From the NCBI RefSeq assembly GCF_900100385.1, contig NZ_FNFC01000018.1, positions 1-32,227 of the forward strand: 32,227 nt of DNA, in the 5' to 3' direction. Below, piece after piece: positions 1 through 7,384 of the stretch (the first letter of the stretch is position 1; every line of letters begins with the position of its first letter). The notes beneath the pieces are model-generated. The model saw only the letters and a program-made list of their open reading frames with translations. It had not been told where the DNA came from and searched no databases. A program made the position numbers and the translations under genes. This DNA is from Halovenus aranensis (GTDB lineage Archaea > Halobacteriota > Halobacteria > Halobacteriales > Haloarculaceae).

Positions 1-94
1 CGGGGCGACCGACTGCTCTGAGAACGAATTTGACGGTTCAGGAGCCGCTGGCTCCGAATGTGTAGAAACCATGAGAACCATTCTATGACACGCT
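1..94. mobile_element. End of an insertion sequence lying mostly left of the window
   Basis: Bases 72-94, read on the minus strand, match bases 14455-14477 on the plus strand at 21 of 23 positions. The second copy lies just beyond the stop of an IS630-type transposase, so both look like the same type of IS terminus. A 6-bp perfect inverted repeat (GGAGCC at 41-46, GGCTCC at 50-55) sits inside this stretch. No coding region can be supported in the first 94 bases. The exact boundary and the identity of the element are inferred. Confidence 0.4.
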
Positions 95-108
95 GAGTTC
101 GGTAGTTA

Positions 109-265
109 TCAGTGCTGTTCTCTGTTGACGTTCTCGTTCGCGTATCCCGCGAAATACGGACCCTCCTCGGCGATGACTTCCGCCGTAGCAAGCTTGACTG
201 CGCTCTCACTTCCCGAAGCACGGACACTGGTCGTCGCGGGCGGTACCCGCTGTCGCAGGGGTTGC
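109..265 (-). pseudogene. 3' remnant of a second moaB-like gene
   Basis: The minus strand encodes a C-terminal stretch (AVKLATAEVIAEEGPYFAG) that closely parallels the C-terminus of the intact MoaB at 653-1225 (AVELATVEIIAEEAPHLAG). DNA similarity continues upstream: the region around 205-258 matches about 765-810, but two single-base losses break the frame (around 219-222 and near 233). It starts directly after the stop of the SufU-like gene, so it looks like the tail of a second MoaB left by recombination or tandem duplication. Only the last quarter of the family is present, with no TTGGTG motif, so it cannot be functional. Confidence 0.65.
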
Positions 266-652
266 TTAGCCATCCGCATAGCTTTCAACGCCGTCCTGAA
301 CCACTTTCTCCGCGAGTACAGCACACGGGACGCGCATCGGCGTCAGCTCGATTCCTAGGAGGTCGAGAGCATCATCACGGTCAAGGTCACGAACGTCTGA
401 GAGTGTCATTCCCTGGAGTTCTTCGGCAAGCAGGCTCGCGCTCGCAATACTGATCGCACAGCCTTCACCAGTAAATGCAACCTCTTCGATCGTTTCGCCG
501 TCCTCGGCGAGTCTGAGGTCGAACGTGAGTTCGTCGCCACAGGAAGCGTTCTCGCCAGTGTGAGAGACGGTAGCTGGCGAGAGTTCGCCCCACCTTCGAG
601 GATTGCGATAGTGATCCAGGATCACCTCCTGATACATTTTGGAACCCTGCAT
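266..652 (-). CDS. sufU: SufU/IscU/NifU-N family iron-sulfur scaffold-like protein
   Basis: 128 residues. The family assembles Fe-S clusters (IscU, NifU-N) or accepts sulfur from a cysteine desulfurase with zinc bound (SufU). The start (MYQEVILDHYRNPRRWG) is characteristic. The three conserved cysteines are present: Cys38 in NASCGD with the adjacent Asp40, Cys65 in GEGCAIS, and Cys110 in RVPCAVL. The ATG follows the moaB stop with no gap, and a GGTGGAG ribosome-binding site lies within the end of moaB, which favours the start at 652 over Met6. It is the last gene of the leftward operon CobW-CobW-MoaB-SufU. No cysteine desulfurase is visible. Its presence here suggests delivery of Fe-S or metal to a particular enzyme; that enzyme is not in the window. 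Confidence 0.8.
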   Translation of the reverse strand: MQGSKMYQEVILDHYRNPRRWGELSPATVSHTGENASCGDELTFDLRLAEDGETIEEVAFTGEGCAISIASASLLAEELQGMTLSDVRDLDRDDALDLLGIELTPMRVPCAVLAEKVVQDGVESYADG

Positions 653-1225
653 CTACTCCACCTCGTGCCTGGTTGCAAGCCCGGCAAGATGCGGGGCTTC
701 TTCGGCGATAATCTCCACCGTGGCGAGCTCGACGGCATTCACACTTCCCGGTAGGACGAACACTGGTACGTCGCGGGCGATGCCCGCTGTCGCACGGGTC
801 GAGACGATACGCGTTCGTACCTCCTCCCACGAGAGCCGTCTGAACGCCTCGCCGAAGCCCGGCAGTTCGCGGTCGAAGAGTTCGCTCACCGCGTCCGGAG
901 TGACGTCGTCGACGGTGACGCCCGTCCCGCCCGTGGTGACGGCGAGATCGACGTCCGGCCGATCCAGGCACTCGCTCACTGTGGTCTTGATCCGGACGTA
1001 GTCGTCCGGAACCATCCGGCGTGACGTGACGACGTGACCCGCTTTGATTAGGATACTCGCAATGGCGTCGCCACTGGGATCGGGTGGCGTCTTTTCGACG
1101 CCATCTCCGCGGGACGACGACACGGTAACGATGGCCACGCCCAGCGGGTCGATACAGTCGTGACCGTCGGTATCCGTCGTTCGTCGGTCCGCTACCGGAG
1201 GAAGTTCGCGGTCATTCTGGATCAC
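653..1225 (-). CDS. moaB: MoaB/MogA-family molybdenum cofactor protein
   Basis: 190 residues. MoaB/MogA proteins adenylylate molybdopterin before metal insertion. The MPT-binding fold signatures are visible: TTGGTG at residues 97-102, the DVTPDAV segment just after, GFGEAFRRLS at 123-132 and a C-terminal LPGSVNAVELA. The N-terminus (about 27 residues, acidic) is extended compared with typical archaeal MoaB. The start codon is GTG and overlaps the stop of the upstream CobW gene (GTGA), so translation is coupled. It lies between two COG0523 GTPases and a SufU-like scaffold, an unusual place for a Moco gene. A non-Moco role of this paralogue is possible but unsupported. Confidence 0.85.
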   Translation of the reverse strand: MIQNDRELPPVADRRTTDTDGHDCIDPLGVAIVTVSSSRGDGVEKTPPDPSGDAIASILIKAGHVVTSRRMVPDDYVRIKTTVSECLDRPDVDLAVTTGGTGVTVDDVTPDAVSELFDRELPGFGEAFRRLSWEEVRTRIVSTRATAGIARDVPVFVLPGSVNAVELATVEIIAEEAPHLAGLATRHEVE

Positions 1226-2541
1226 GATAGGTCACCTACCACGAGGCGTTGTTCCATCGGGGGCTGCGACCACTCCATCGTCCCCGGGAACGGATTCTCG
1301 AACGCCTCCCAGTCGTCTTCCATCCCGGTCTCCGAAACGAGGCAGTCGTCGAGGGTATCCACGATGCTGGATTCGTCCATCCCAGCCCCGATGAAGACGA
1401 GTTTCACTTCGCGGTCACCCCACTGTTCGTCCCAGTGGAGGTCCGACCGCGATTCGCGGTAGGACTCGCGCTGGAACTCGGGGAGTGTGACTGCCCACCG
1501 CCCGTTGACCTCGACGTGGGTCTGTGTTCCCGCCTGGCTCAGGTCGAGGGCGTAGCGCTCGCGGCCAGCGACCCACAGGTGGCCCTTGGCTCTGACGACG
1601 GAATCGGGGAACGAACGGAGCCACTCGCTGAAGCGTTCGGGATGGAACGGCCGGTGGCGCTCGTAGACGAACGAGTCGACACCGAACTCCTCTGGTGGGT
1701 GACGATGGTCGTGCGCTTCGTCGTGGCTATGGTCGTGGTCGTCGCCATGTTCGTGACTGTGGTCGTCCGTCTCCGTCTGGCTCTCGTGGTGGTCGTCTGA
1801 ATCGACGTCTGTGCCGTCTCCGTGGTCGGCCGAGAGTGCCTGTTTCCACCGGGCGGAGTCACTCGCCTCGTCTTGGTCGAACCGACCCGTTCCAAGAACT
1901 CGATCCGGGTCGACGGTGCTTTCGGTCGTTTGGACGATGTCGACACCGGGATGGAGTGTTAGGACGACGCGTTCAACCGCTTCGCGCTCTGTCTCGGAAA
2001 CGAGATCGCACTTGTTGAGGACGAGTACGTCGCAGAACTCGACTTGCTCGGCGAGGAGGTCCGACAGCGGTCTGGCGTCGTCGTCTGTCGACTTGAGTGG
2101 GCGGCCATCGACGAACGCCTGATGGAACTGTGCGGCGTCGACCACCGTGACGGTCGTATCAAGATCGTACAGGGCCGACGCACGTGCGGGCGAGACGAAC
2201 CGCTGGGCGATGGGGACTGGATCGCTGATACCCGAGGCTTCGATGACCAGATAGTCGAACTCCTCGTCGACGGCTAAGCGTTGCAGTTCCTGGTCGAGTT
2301 CGTTCTGCAGCCCACAGCAGATACAGCCGTTCGACAGCTCTGTGACGCCGCCATCTTCCATCGAGAGTTCGGAGCCGTTCTCGATGAGGTCGGCGTCAAC
2401 ATTCACCTCGCCGACGTCGTTGACGAGAACGGCGATATCGTACTCCTCGCCGCCGACGGTAAGGAGGTGGTTGAGCAGGGTCGTCTTGCCCGCGCCGAGT
2501 CCGCCACTGAGGATCGTAACCGGGGGTTGGTCGTCAGCCAT
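1222..2541 (-). CDS. COG0523/CobW-family GTPase with His-rich insert (metallochaperone)
   Basis: 439 residues. The family are G3E GTPases that deliver metals (zinc, cobalt or nickel) to target proteins. Visible motifs: P-loop GGLGAGKTT at about 13-21, the metal-binding CxCC (CICC at 73-76), and the nucleotide specificity motif NKCD at about 176-179. A strongly His/Asp-rich segment spans about residues 251-281, with more than ten histidines, before the C-terminal CobW_C domain. Such segments are known in metal-storing members of the family. The ATG overlaps the stop of the upstream paralogue (TGATG), and the gene overlaps moaB. The metal is not decidable from sequence; the NikR next door suggests nickel or cobalt, while family precedent also allows zinc. 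Confidence 0.88.
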   Translation of the reverse strand: MADDQPPVTILSGGLGAGKTTLLNHLLTVGGEEYDIAVLVNDVGEVNVDADLIENGSELSMEDGGVTELSNGCICCGLQNELDQELQRLAVDEEFDYLVIEASGISDPVPIAQRFVSPARASALYDLDTTVTVVDAAQFHQAFVDGRPLKSTDDDARPLSDLLAEQVEFCDVLVLNKCDLVSETEREAVERVVLTLHPGVDIVQTTESTVDPDRVLGTGRFDQDEASDSARWKQALSADHGDGTDVDSDDHHESQTETDDHSHEHGDDHDHSHDEAHDHRHPPEEFGVDSFVYERHRPFHPERFSEWLRSFPDSVVRAKGHLWVAGRERYALDLSQAGTQTHVEVNGRWAVTLPEFQRESYRESRSDLHWDEQWGDREVKLVFIGAGMDESSIVDTLDDCLVSETGMEDDWEAFENPFPGTMEWSQPPMEQRLVVGDLS

Positions 2542-3758
2542 CAGTCGTCAGCCAGTGCGAGTTCGCGCTGTTCGTCGGCGGTGAACGGGTCCGGGTACTC
2601 GTTCCAGTCCTCCTCCATTTCTGCGTCCGAGAGGACACAGTTTTCGAGTCGCTTGATTAGTGTCTCCTGATCGAATTCGCGGCCAATGAACACGAGTTCT
2701 GACCCGCGGTCGCCCCACTGGTCGTCCCAGTCATCCTTGAGACCTGGACGGGCAGCGAGATACTTCTCCTGTTGGGCCTTCGGCAGCGTGGCGATCCACG
2801 TCCCGTTGGGACCGGCCCTGACCGACTGGCCTGCTTTGTCGAGTCCCATTGCGACGTCTTCGCGACCGGCGGACCAGAAAAAGCCCTTCGCGCGGACGAT
2901 TCCGTCCGGAAGGTCGGCGAAGAGAGTAGCGATTCGTTCGGGATGGAACGGGCGGTCGGCGTCGAAGACGAACGAGGTGACCCCGTGTTCATCGGCAGCT
3001 GACTCGTGATGATGTCCGTGCTGGAGTTCACGCTTCCACCCGGCGGACTGGCTTGCTGCCTCGAAATCGAATCGACCCGTGTTCAGGATCTCCCCGGGAT
3101 CGACGGCGCCGTGTTCGGTGCGGATGATCTCCGCGCGCGGCTGGAGCGTCTTCAGGACGGCCTCCATCTCTTCGAGTTCGTCGTCCGGAACGAGGTCGCA
3201 CTTGTTCAACAAGAGGACGTCGCAGAACTCGATCTGGTCCATGAGGGCTTCCTCGGGGACACGATTGCCCTGCGGCTCCATTTCATCGTCAGTGAGCACC
3301 TGTCCGGCGTCGGAACCCTGCCAGAAGCTGTGGGCGTCGACGACACTGACCATCGTGTCGAGTTCATAGACACCCGTCGGGTCGAACTCCGCGTCCTCGA
3401 ATCCGCGGGCGAACGTCTGGGCGACCGGAATCGGTTCGCTGATTCCGGACGATTCCACGAGAAGGTACTCGAAGTCTCGCTCTTCTGCCAATCGCCCTAC
3501 TTCGTCGAGCATGTCGCCACGGAGACGGCAGCAGATACACCCGTTCGACATCTCGATGATCTCGTCGTCGTTCTGTGTGAGATCTGACTCGCGTTCGACG
3601 AGGTCGGCGTCAACGTTCACTTCTCCCATGTCGTTGACTAAGATGGCGGCGTTCAGTTCCTGCTCGCTACTAAGAATGTGGTTCAGCGTGGTTGTCTTGC
3701 CAGCACCGAGGCTTCCGCTGAGAATTGTCACCGGGATCGGGTCGTCGTTGAACGGCAT
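2541..3758 (-). CDS. COG0523/CobW-family GTPase (metallochaperone)
   Basis: 405 residues from Met at 3758 (MPFNDDPIP). An upstream in-frame Met at 3782 adds eight residues that are unlikely, because a TATA-like stretch at about 3786-3796 suits a leaderless start at 3758. P-loop GSLGAGKT at about 15-22, CICC at about 74-77, NKCD in the middle, and a CobW_C domain. The His stretch is short (GHHHES), unlike the downstream paralogue. First gene of the four-gene leftward operon, divergent from nikR at 3857. The protein resembles the COG0523 gene at 25515 closely (shared NKCDLV, RAEIIRTEHGAVDP and FDFEAASQSAGW), so the two may be products of a duplication. Confidence 0.88.
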   Translation of the reverse strand: MPFNDDPIPVTILSGSLGAGKTTTLNHILSSEQELNAAILVNDMGEVNVDADLVERESDLTQNDDEIIEMSNGCICCRLRGDMLDEVGRLAEERDFEYLLVESSGISEPIPVAQTFARGFEDAEFDPTGVYELDTMVSVVDAHSFWQGSDAGQVLTDDEMEPQGNRVPEEALMDQIEFCDVLLLNKCDLVPDDELEEMEAVLKTLQPRAEIIRTEHGAVDPGEILNTGRFDFEAASQSAGWKRELQHGHHHESAADEHGVTSFVFDADRPFHPERIATLFADLPDGIVRAKGFFWSAGREDVAMGLDKAGQSVRAGPNGTWIATLPKAQQEKYLAARPGLKDDWDDQWGDRGSELVFIGREFDQETLIKRLENCVLSDAEMEEDWNEYPDPFTADEQRELALADD

Positions 3759-3856
3759 ACGCCAATTATGAATTTGATACACTAAAATATTAATTATTAC
3801 TGTACAGTGTTGACAAACATAACATAAGATAATAATTTAGGATTAAGACTTAGTAT
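3759..3856. promoter_or_regulatory. Divergent promoter region with perfect 10-bp palindrome
   Basis: AT-rich region between the CobW operon (left) and nikR (right). A TATA-like GATAATAATTT at 3829-3839 is about 25 bases before the nikR ATG, and AATATTAATTA at about 3786-3796 is about 28 bases before the CobW ATG. Both genes therefore look leaderless. Between the two TATA boxes lies a perfect palindrome, ACTGTACAGT, at 3799-3808, a good position for an operator acting on both directions. The regulator is not known; NikR is the obvious candidate because it is encoded here. Confidence 0.5.
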
Positions 3857-4288
3857 ATGAGCGTCGTTAGCATCTCAATGCCCGAATCACTACTCGGACG
3901 CATCGACGAGTTCGCCGACGAACACGGGTACAGTGGCCGGAGCAAGGTCGTACGCGAAGGCACACGAACGCTACTCGAAGAGTTTCAGGGGCGAGATATC
4001 GACGGGCAGAAACAGATGTATACAGTCACGGTGGTCTTCGAGTACTGCCAACCCGCAGTCCAACAGCGTCTCACCGGAGTACGCCACGAGTACGATGCTA
4101 TCGTCTCCGCGACGACCCATGCACACGTCCAAGACCAGTACTGTATGGAGTTGTTCGTCCTTGAGGGGACCACGGAGGCACTATCCGGCTTCGTCAACAC
4201 CGTCCGGGCAGTACCAGATGTTAAAGCGGTGGATTACTCGATTACCTCATTCGAAAGAGATCCCATTGATCAGCACATCGAGTCGTGA
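3857..4288 (+). CDS. nikR: NikR-family nickel-responsive regulator (canonical site)
   Basis: 143 residues. An N-terminal ribbon-helix-helix DNA-binding domain (residues 1-45, VSISMPESLLGRIDEFA followed by YSGRSKVVRE) is joined to an ACT-like metal-binding domain. The four nickel ligands of E. coli NikR (His76, His87, His89, Cys95) are matched with exact spacing by His77, His88, His90 and Cys96. NikR with nickel bound represses nickel uptake genes in bacteria. The ATG at 3857 has a TATA box at the leaderless distance. The gene is divergent from the CobW-MoaB-SufU operon, which it may control. This is one of four NikR-like genes in the window. Confidence 0.88.
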   Translation: MSVVSISMPESLLGRIDEFADEHGYSGRSKVVREGTRTLLEEFQGRDIDGQKQMYTVTVVFEYCQPAVQQRLTGVRHEYDAIVSATTHAHVQDQYCMELFVLEGTTEALSGFVNTVRAVPDVKAVDYSITSFERDPIDQHIES

Positions 4289-4403
4289 AGGCTTGTTGAA
4301 TCTCTCTGGAAATGAAAGAAACCGTCTGCTGCATACAGAAGATCTATTCATCAGATAGTCGCTAGAACAGTGAGAGGAATTACATATAGGTTTCTGGGAT
4401 TTG

Positions 4404-4411
4404 TTTAAATA
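4404..4411 (+). promoter_or_regulatory. TATA-like box for the 4443 gene
   Basis: TTTAAATA about 32 bases before the ATG at 4443. It supports 4443 as the start, instead of the in-frame TTG at 4401 that lies upstream of and across the box. Confidence 0.35.
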
Positions 4412-4442
4412 CGAGTCAGTGCGTTCGTCGGCCGAGGATTTA

Positions 4443-4844
4443 ATGATAAACAGGGAACAAGAGCTTGATATGCCGGAGAAACAGCGTGGTGACGGATGGA
4501 CAGTTGAGATTGACGACGGCGTGATGACCTGGGAGTTTTTGCCTGGTATGGAGCTGTCGGCATTCCGTGAGGACGCATATCCAGTCTACGAGGATTTGTT
4601 GGACCGGTATAACGTAGACGGAATGGTGACTGTCGTCAAGCTTGACAACGCATTCAACGAGCAGGTATTCGAAGTCTGGGAAAAATCCGCACAGCGAGCC
4701 GAGCAGGCTGGCCTCCAGCGGTGGGCAGTCGTCGCCGAAGGTATCAAGGCGCTGTCGTTGCGCGGAAAAGTCGATACTGGTGGATTGGACACGATGACGA
4801 CCGAGGACCGTACTGAGGCTGTTGAGTGGGCGCGCGACGGGTAA
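4443..4844 (+). CDS. Uncharacterised haloarchaeal protein, possibly STAS/SpoIIAA-like
   Basis: 133 residues from the ATG at 4443; an alternative Met lies at 4470 (MPEKQRGDGW). Acidic and soluble, with no signal peptide or membrane segment. The pattern of an N-terminal beta segment (WTVEIDDGVMTWEF), then a helix-rich part with a hydrophobic core (GMVTVVKLDNAFNEQVFEVW) and a C-terminal RTEAVEWARD, resembles small STAS/SpoIIAA-like proteins of haloarchaea, but I do not recognise it with certainty. No catalytic motif is visible. It stands alone between nikR and the end of the ECF operon, so the context gives no job. Confidence 0.6.
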   Translation: MINREQELDMPEKQRGDGWTVEIDDGVMTWEFLPGMELSAFREDAYPVYEDLLDRYNVDGMVTVVKLDNAFNEQVFEVWEKSAQRAEQAGLQRWAVVAEGIKALSLRGKVDTGGLDTMTTEDRTEAVEWARDG

Positions 4845-4974
4845 GTCTGAGCATCTGTCTCCCCCGAAACAGCGTAGTAACTTCCCATGCTGAGAGATTC
4901 GCGCCATGCACTCAGCACGCTCGTTGTGAAATGTCCTTAATCGAGGACCTCAACAGAGTCAGCCGTGAGGCTGC

Positions 4975-5363
4975 TCAGTGCTCCGCGAGAAGCATCAGCT
5001 TGACCCGACTCACCGCATCGAAATCGCGCAAGCGATACGTGAGGTCCCGGACTCGCGGTGCCGGTCCGCTGCAGAAGAGTGTCTCGAGACACCACTCTCC
5101 TTCGTGAATATGATTCGTGGTCGTGATGACGTCCTGAAACTGATGTGTACGTCGTGAACCTCTTCGATGACCGCTTCGTGTTCGTAATTGAACGCGATGA
5201 TAACGACGACGTCGCCCTCAATGTCCTCCAGTCTGGTGTGTCCCTCGATGTACTCCTGCATCGCTTCGCGGACGGCACGCGAACGCGAATCTAATCCCTC
5301 TGCCTGCCACGTTTCATCGAACTCGGAGTGGAGGTCGTCGGGGATGTTGAAGCTCGTGCGCAT
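4975..5363 (-). pseudogene. Frameshifted NikR-like CopG regulator at the end of the ECF operon
   Basis: The first 76 residues from 5363 form a ribbon-helix-helix domain (MRTSFNIPDDLHSEFDETWQ, then LDSRSRAVREAM) plus the start of a NikR-type metal domain. At about 5134-5139 the frame is lost. In the next frame the rest of the domain is fully readable to a stop at 4975: QDVITTTNHIHEGEWCLETL, then RDLTYRLRDFDAVSRVKLML. The HIH and WCLE positions match NikR ligands. Removing two bases restores the canonical 11-residue His spacing; adding one base also restores frame but gives 12. The gene lies 4 bases after cbiO, so it was the operon's own regulator. A sequencing error is the alternative explanation. 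Confidence 0.7.
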
Positions 5364-5367
5364 CGGT

Positions 5368-6249
5368 CTACTGATTCAATGATGTGCCGTCGGTAGACGA
5401 AACTCTATTTGGGTCCGGTTCGTCAGCCGTCGCTGTGAGGAGCGACACGAGGTCTCCTTCAGTAACCGGCTGTTCGGTTGCCCCCAGCCCTGCATCGCGA
5501 GCCACACGAACCGCACTCGGCGGGTGAAGGTTCGCTTCCGCCAACAGCGCGTCGTCGTAGAACACCTCCCGGGGCGTTCCGCTTCCAACGACGTTGCCGT
5601 CGGCCATCACACAGACACGGTCTGCGACTTCAGCGGCAAATTCGAGGTCGTGTGTCGAGAGAACGACGCTGATTCCGTCCTCGTGAATCTGCTCGATTCG
5701 GTCAGCAACCAGTTGGGAGCGCTCGGGGTCGAGTCCGGCGAGTGGTTCGTCCAGCACGACCACGCTCGGTTCGAGGACGAGCACACCGGCGAGACCGACG
5801 AGGCGTTTCTCGCCGCCGCTCAGGTAGTGGGGGATTCTCTCTTCAAGATGGCTCGCATCGACGGTCGCGAGCGCCTCACGAGCGCGCTCTCTCGCTTCGT
5901 CACCAGACACCCCGTGATTCTGGAGGCCGAACAGCACGTCATCGAGGACTGTGGGCGCAACGAGTTGCGTATCGGCGTCCTGGAAGACGAAGCCGACCTC
6001 CTTGCGGGCGTGGGCTTTGTTGTCTTCCGTGATCGACGTGCCGTCGACGACGAGTTCGCCGTCGTCGGGAACGAGCGTGGCGTTCAAGTGTTCAAGCAGC
6101 GTCGATTTCCCGGCCCCGTTGCCACCGACGAGTGCGACCACCTCGTCGGGGTACACCGAGAAGTCGACAGCGTGCATACCGACGGTCCCGTCGGGGTACG
6201 TGTGGGCCTCACACTGGAGGTCCACCAGCGGCGCGTCGTCTCGGGTCAT
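5368..6249 (-). CDS. cbiO: ECF transporter ATPase, CbiO/NikO type (Ni/Co import)
   Basis: 293 residues. ATP-hydrolysing subunit of a group I energy-coupling-factor importer for cobalt or nickel. Walker A GGNGAGKST at about residues 42-50, Q-loop FQDADTQLV, ABC signature LSGGEKR, Walker B VVVLDEPLAGLDP and the H-loop STHD are all present, so the protein should be active. The C-terminal tail after the ATPase core is typical of archaeal CbiO. The ATG overlaps the stop of cbiQ by 4 bases. Last intact gene of the order M-N-Q-O. Substrate (nickel over cobalt) is inferred from the flanking NikR-type genes. Confidence 0.9.
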   Translation of the reverse strand: MTRDDAPLVDLQCEAHTYPDGTVGMHAVDFSVYPDEVVALVGGNGAGKSTLLEHLNATLVPDDGELVVDGTSITEDNKAHARKEVGFVFQDADTQLVAPTVLDDVLFGLQNHGVSGDEARERAREALATVDASHLEERIPHYLSGGEKRLVGLAGVLVLEPSVVVLDEPLAGLDPERSQLVADRIEQIHEDGISVVLSTHDLEFAAEVADRVCVMADGNVVGSGTPREVFYDDALLAEANLHPPSAVRVARDAGLGATEQPVTEGDLVSLLTATADEPDPNRVSSTDGTSLNQ

Positions 6250-7058
6250 AGTCCCACCCCGTAAACAGCGACCACCGCGTAGCCGATGACAGCAACATAT
6301 GAACCGACCACGAGGAGGAGTTCGTGGATCGGTGGGCGCGAGACGTCGCCATACAGTGTGAGGTCACCATCGTATCCTCGTGCTTCCATCGACTTGACAA
6401 GGCGTTCGGACTGCTCGATTGCCGATAGCATCGTCATCCCGAGGATTCTCGCGTACAGCCGTTTGTTCGACCAGAACTCCGAGAAGTTCGCACCACGGGA
6501 GAGTGCGGCTTTCACGAGGTTCTCTAGCGTCTCGATCATCACAAAAGTAAATCGGTAGGTGAGCAGCGCGACTTGGTCGATTGGACGAGGAAGCAACCGT
6601 CCGAGCATGTATGCGACATCGGCGTATCTCGTTGTCATTGATGCTGCCAGCGTGAACGTAACGACCGTGAGCGACCGGCAGGCCAGTTCACCGAACAACA
6701 CGAGTCCCTCCCACGTGACTGACAAGCTTCCAAGTGGCGTAGAGAGCGCGCCGACGATTGGCGTTCCTGGTTCGAGAAAGGCAAGCGGCCCCGCGACGGA
6801 GATAATGAATAGCAGTGGCAGCGTGTACCAGCCGACGAGCCGACGGTACGGTAGCCCCGCAACCCCGTAGACTGCCAACACCGAAGCGTATAGCCCTGCC
6901 AAGAGTGCGAGGCGGTCGAACACCGTGACTGCGAGGACGAGTGCACCGACAAATCCGACTTTCGTCCACGGATTGATCCGGTGGAGTGGTCCGTCACGGT
7001 GTTCAGCGAACGCTGTGATCAGCCGTGGGTCGGGGACGTGGTTCGAGAGTGTTGTCAC
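6246..7058 (-). CDS. cbiQ: ECF transporter T-component, CbiQ/NikQ type
   Basis: 270 residues. Membrane coupling subunit linking the ATPase to the metal-binding CbiM subunit. Four to six hydrophobic segments are visible, including VGFVGALVLAVTVF, LLFIISVAGPLAFL and VGSYVAVIGYAVVAV at the C-terminus. The two coupling-helix motifs of the T family are recognisable as ALSRGA and MEARGYDG (the Ala-Arg-Gly type motif). The stop overlaps cbiO, and two bases separate it from the small subunit gene upstream, as expected for one transcript. Confidence 0.88.
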   Translation of the reverse strand: MTTLSNHVPDPRLITAFAEHRDGPLHRINPWTKVGFVGALVLAVTVFDRLALLAGLYASVLAVYGVAGLPYRRLVGWYTLPLLFIISVAGPLAFLEPGTPIVGALSTPLGSLSVTWEGLVLFGELACRSLTVVTFTLAASMTTRYADVAYMLGRLLPRPIDQVALLTYRFTFVMIETLENLVKAALSRGANFSEFWSNKRLYARILGMTMLSAIEQSERLVKSMEARGYDGDLTLYGDVSRPPIHELLLVVGSYVAVIGYAVVAVYGVGL

Positions 7059-7060
7059 GG

Positions 7061-7384
7061 TTACTGCGCCTGGCGTTCGCCGTCCTCAAACCCGCCATAG
7101 CGGTCGACGTAGACGTACAGACCGATACCGAGGACAACCAGCAGCGCGACGAGTGCGCCGAACTCGAACATCATGCCGCCTTTGCGAATCGGTCCGGCGA
7201 CGACAATCCCGCGGCCGGCATCAATCAGCGGCCCACCCCCGTCCTTTACGCCGCGCTGCAGTGCTTTTGCGGAGCGTTTGGCCCACGGAAGCGCGCCACC
7301 GGTTGAACTGAATCCCCACAGGCCAGCGGCCAGACAGACACCGAACAGTCCAGCGAGGCCACCGTACTGCTTCCAGCGCTGCAT
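7061..7384 (-). CDS. Small membrane subunit of ECF Ni/Co importer (PDGLE/CbiN-like)
   Basis: 107 residues with one hydrophobic helix near the N-terminus (YGGLAGLFGVCLAAGLWGF) and one near the C-terminus (FGALVALLVVLGIGLYVYV), joined by a glycine-rich extracytoplasmic loop. Size, topology and the place between the M and Q genes match NikN/CbiN or PDGLE-domain subunits, which assist metal loading of the S-component. The sequence itself is poorly conserved, so the assignment rests mainly on position. The ATG overlaps the stop of cbiM (TGATG arrangement). Confidence 0.75.
   Translation of the reverse strand: MQRWKQYGGLAGLFGVCLAAGLWGFSSTGGALPWAKRSAKALQRGVKDGGGPLIDAGRGIVVAGPIRKGGMMFEFGALVALLVVLGIGLYVYVDRYGGFEDGERQAQ

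Noticed and set aside
465-971. 168-codon minus-strand ORF overlapping moaB and sufU
   Set aside because: Arg-rich shadow frame without domain similarity, while the overlapping frames encode clear MoaB and SufU motifs.
1249-2018. Long plus-strand ORFs opposite the first CobW genes
   Set aside because: They are antisense shadows of well-conserved minus-strand GTPases, a common effect of high G+C codon use; no domain is visible in them.
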